NCBI RefSeq assembly: GCF_020707215.1
Contig: NZ_JAJFET010000004.1
Span: 124,001 to 188,000, forward strand
Direction of reading: 5' to 3'
DNA: 64,000 nucleotides
Source of the DNA: Sphingomonas sp. PL-96
GTDB lineage: Bacteria > Pseudomonadota > Alphaproteobacteria > Sphingomonadales > Sphingomonadaceae
The notes beneath the pieces were generated by a model. The model worked only from the letters and a program-made list of their open reading frames with translations. It searched no databases and was not told the origin of the DNA. The translations under genes and the position numbers were made by a program. Numbering within the stretch: position 1 is the first letter of the stretch; every line of letters begins with the position of its first letter. This document shows, piece by piece, positions 62,114 to 64,000 of this stretch.

Positions 62114-63084
62114 CCGATCCCCGCGCCGGCTCCGGTCCATTGGTCGGCGCGGTTTCTCCCCAAAGCCCGGAAGCGCGCAGGCACCGGCACGCGCCGCTGT
62201 TGTCGCGCATGGGCCTGAGCGCGCGCGTGATCGAGATCCTGCGCCGGGTGGCGGTGGGCACCTATACCGACGGCTTCACCCACGCCGGCAACCTCGCCTA
62301 TCTGTCGCTGGTCACGCTGTTCCCCTTCTTCATCGTCGCGGCCGCGGTCGCGCGGCTGGTGGGGCGCACCGGCGACGGCGTGCATGCGGTCGAGGCGTTC
62401 CTGCGCACCGTCCCGCCGGAAGTCGCGGGCGTCCTCGAGAAGCCGATCCTGGACGTGCTTCAGGCGCGATCGGGATCGCTGCTATGGCTGGGCGCGATTG
62501 TCGGGCTGTGGACCACCACCGGCTTCATCGAAACGGTGCGCTCGATCCTGCGTCAGGCCTATGGCATCCCGTTCAACCGGCCGTTCTGGGAATATCGCCT
62601 GGGGTCGATCGGCCTGATCGTCGGTTCGGTGATCCTGGCGATGGCGGCGTTCAGCTTCCAGGTGGCGCTGCTCGGCATCGAACAGTTCATCCTGCGCGTG
62701 ATGCCGTTCCTGACCGACACGGCGCGCATCCTCTCGGTCGCGCGGCTGGCGCCGGCGGTCGCGCTGTTCGTCGCGCTCTACATGCTGTTCTACAGCCTCA
62801 CCCCCAGCAAATACCGCTACAGCAAATGTCCCAAATGGCCGGGCGCGGCGCTGACCGCGGGCTGGTGGCTGGGCACCACGGCGCTGCTGCCTTTGGCGCT
62901 CGACTTGCTTGGTGGCTATGATCTCACCTACGGCAGCCTGGCGGGCGTCATGATCGCGCTGATCTTCTTCTTCGTCGTGGGGTTGGGGGTGGTCGTCGGC
63001 GCAGAGTTGAACGCGGCGCTGGCGGAAACCCCCGAAGCGGGGCTAGAGGAGCCGGCCGGACCACAGGAGGATACAGCGGCGTGA
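62110..63084 (+). CDS. YihY/BrkB-family membrane protein
   Basis: A 324-residue inner-membrane protein with six helices, starting with GTG at 62110 and overlapping the dnaJ-like stop by 4 bases. Family marks: LAYLSLVTLFPFFIVAAAVA, LWLGAIVGLWTTTGFIETVR, RLGSIGLIVGSVILAMAAFS, YMLFYSLTPSKYRYSKC and AGVMIALIFFFVVGLGVVVG. Although once listed as RNase BN, YihY is not a ribonuclease and its role is unknown. Its stop overlaps the fabI GTG start. Confidence 0.88.
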   Translation: MTDPRAGSGPLVGAVSPQSPEARRHRHAPLLSRMGLSARVIEILRRVAVGTYTDGFTHAGNLAYLSLVTLFPFFIVAAAVARLVGRTGDGVHAVEAFLRTVPPEVAGVLEKPILDVLQARSGSLLWLGAIVGLWTTTGFIETVRSILRQAYGIPFNRPFWEYRLGSIGLIVGSVILAMAAFSFQVALLGIEQFILRVMPFLTDTARILSVARLAPAVALFVALYMLFYSLTPSKYRYSKCPKWPGAALTAGWWLGTTALLPLALDLLGGYDLTYGSLAGVMIALIFFFVVGLGVVVGAELNAALAETPEAGLEEPAGPQEDTAA

Positions 63085-63884
63085 CGGGACTGATGCAGGG
63101 CAAGCGTGGGCTCATCATGGGGCTTGCCAACGATCGTTCGCTGGCATGGGGCATCGCCAAGGCGCTCCACGAGCAGGGCGCGGAGATGGCCTTTACCTAT
63201 CAGGGTGAGGCGCTGGGCAAGCGCGTGAAGCCCCTCGCCGAGCAGCTGGGCTCGGACACGCTGATCGAATGCGACGTGTCGGACATGGGCGCGCTCGACC
63301 GCGCGTTCGACGAGCTGGCGCAGAAGTGGCCGACGATCGACTTCGTCGTCCACGCGATCGGCTTTGCGGACAAGAACGAGCTGCGCGGTCGCTACTACGA
63401 CACCAGCCTCGAAAACTTCCTGATGACCATGAACATCTCGGTCTTCAGCTTCACCGCCGTCGCCAAGCGCGCGCGGGAGATGATGCCGAACGGCGGCAGC
63501 CTGCTGACGCTGACCTATTATGGCTCGGAAAAGGTCGTTCCCCACTACAACGTGATGGGTGTGGCCAAGTCGGCGCTCGACACCTCGGTCAAATATCTGG
63601 CGGTCGACCTTGGGCGCGACAACATCCGCGTCAACGCAATCTCGGCCGGCCCGATCAAGACGCTCGCGGCCTCGGGCATCGGCGACTTCCGCTACATCCT
63701 GAAGTGGAACGAGCTGAACTCGCCGCTCCGCCGCAACGTCACCATCGAGGACGTCGGCGGCGCCGGCCTTTACATGCTCTCCGACCTGGCGAGCGGCGTC
63801 ACCGGCGAGATCCACCATGTCGATGGCGGCTACAACGTCATCGGCATGAAGGCCGAGGACGCACCCGACATCGCGCTGTCGTGA
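63081..63884 (+). CDS. fabI: Enoyl-ACP reductase FabI
   Basis: FabI performs the last reduction of the fatty acid elongation cycle, using NADH. 267 residues from GTG 63081 (MTGLMQGKRGLIMGLANDRS). SDR-type marks adapted for FabI: GLANDRSLAWGIAKALHEQG, VVHAIGFADKNEL, the catalytic tyrosine and lysine within YYGSEKVVPHYNVMGVAKSA (Y-x6-K), RVNAISAGPIKTLAASGIGD and TGEIHHVDGGYNVIGM. The triclosan/isoniazid-type FabI form. Stop overlaps the next GTG. Confidence 0.95.
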   Translation: MTGLMQGKRGLIMGLANDRSLAWGIAKALHEQGAEMAFTYQGEALGKRVKPLAEQLGSDTLIECDVSDMGALDRAFDELAQKWPTIDFVVHAIGFADKNELRGRYYDTSLENFLMTMNISVFSFTAVAKRAREMMPNGGSLLTLTYYGSEKVVPHYNVMGVAKSALDTSVKYLAVDLGRDNIRVNAISAGPIKTLAASGIGDFRYILKWNELNSPLRRNVTIEDVGGAGLYMLSDLASGVTGEIHHVDGGYNVIGMKAEDAPDIALS

Positions 63885-64000
63885 GCATCACCATCCGCCC
63901 GGCCTCGGGCGGGGACGTGGCCGCCATCGACGCGCTGCTGCGCACCGCCTTCCCGGCGCCTGACGAGGCGATGCTGGTCCAGCGGCTGTGCATCGACGGC
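63881..64000 (+). CDS. GNAT-family acetyltransferase, N-terminal fragment
   Basis: Only 40 codons are in the window, from GTG 63881 overlapping the fabI stop (GTGA). The visible residues, VSITIRPASGGDVAAIDALL then RTAFPAPDEAMLVQRLCIDG, match the first strand and helix of GNAT proteins of the YhbS type. Substrate unknown; runs off the right edge. Confidence 0.75.
   Translation, partial: MSITIRPASGGDVAAIDALLRTAFPAPDEAMLVQRLCIDG

Overview
The window is a GC-rich (about two thirds G+C by eye), densely coded stretch of an alphaproteobacterial chromosome, most probably Sphingomonas or a close relative. The evidence is the EcfG/NepR/PhyR general stress response locus with a PhyP-like kinase, SciP, an F0-only ATP synthase operon with both b and b' subunits, an FzlA-like protein, and numerous short intergenic hairpin repeats of a kind I associate with sphingomonads. 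The left edge cuts glnE and the right edge cuts a GNAT acetyltransferase gene. There is no rRNA, CRISPR array, prophage or intact insertion sequence; one tRNA (Gln, CUG) is present.

Layout. 1-2.1 kb: glnE (partial). 2.2-6.9 kb: general stress response region, with a NepR-like small frame, ecfG, a 44-residue membrane protein and phyR leftward, then nepR and a degenerate HisKA_2 kinase (phyP-like) rightward. Behind the kinase lies a strong candidate for an EcfG-driven small RNA with two C-rich loops and a terminator, resembling Caulobacter GsrN, followed by an entericidin-type lipoprotein gene. 6.9-9.6 kb: HxlR regulator divergent from an Old Yellow Enzyme gene, an SDR and a small secreted protein. 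9.7-15 kb: uvrC, a Gdx/SugE-type SMR exporter and the F0 operon atpI-B-E-b'-b. 15-24 kb: a CPA2 antiporter, a VOC protein, the ydbH-ynbE-ydbL envelope lipid-transport operon, radC, an EF-hand protein and purB. 24-28 kb: accessory-looking segment with an orphan HsdR-N nuclease-like gene, small membrane proteins, an RHH protein, an SPFH protein and an MscS channel. 28.4-33 kb: the complete ybgC-tolQ-tolR-tolA-tolB-pal envelope operon. 33.3-43 kb: ilvD, hisN-type phosphatase, peroxiredoxin, diguanylate cyclase, two tandem microproteins behind a sigma-54-like promoter, a PEBP protein, fzlA-like gene, membrane hydrolase-like protein, SGNH hydrolase and a secreted GH26 enzyme. 43-51 kb: tRNA-Gln, ppx/gppA, rlmE, hisC-tyrA, purA, sciP, a small TTG-start gene and mnmA. 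51-57 kb: phzF-like, CDF transporter, pdxH, and the NHEJ pair ku and ligD. 57-64 kb: a fused circularly permuted ATP-grasp/alpha-E protein with a transglutaminase (a predicted, little-studied peptide-synthesis system), a DUF4197 lipoprotein with an EcfG-type promoter, and the overlapping chain dnaJ-like, yihY-like, fabI, GNAT.

Themes. Stress response and envelope maintenance dominate: EcfG control (core locus, candidate sRNA, entericidin, DUF4197), Tol-Pal, YdbH/YnbE/YdbL, MscS and SPFH proteins. The most interesting observation is the candidate sRNA at 6487-6590. Second is the ATP-grasp/alpha-E/transglutaminase pair, for which a role in peptide synthesis or protein tagging has been predicted. 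Intergenic gaps are often filled by one of three hairpin-repeat families, described individually.
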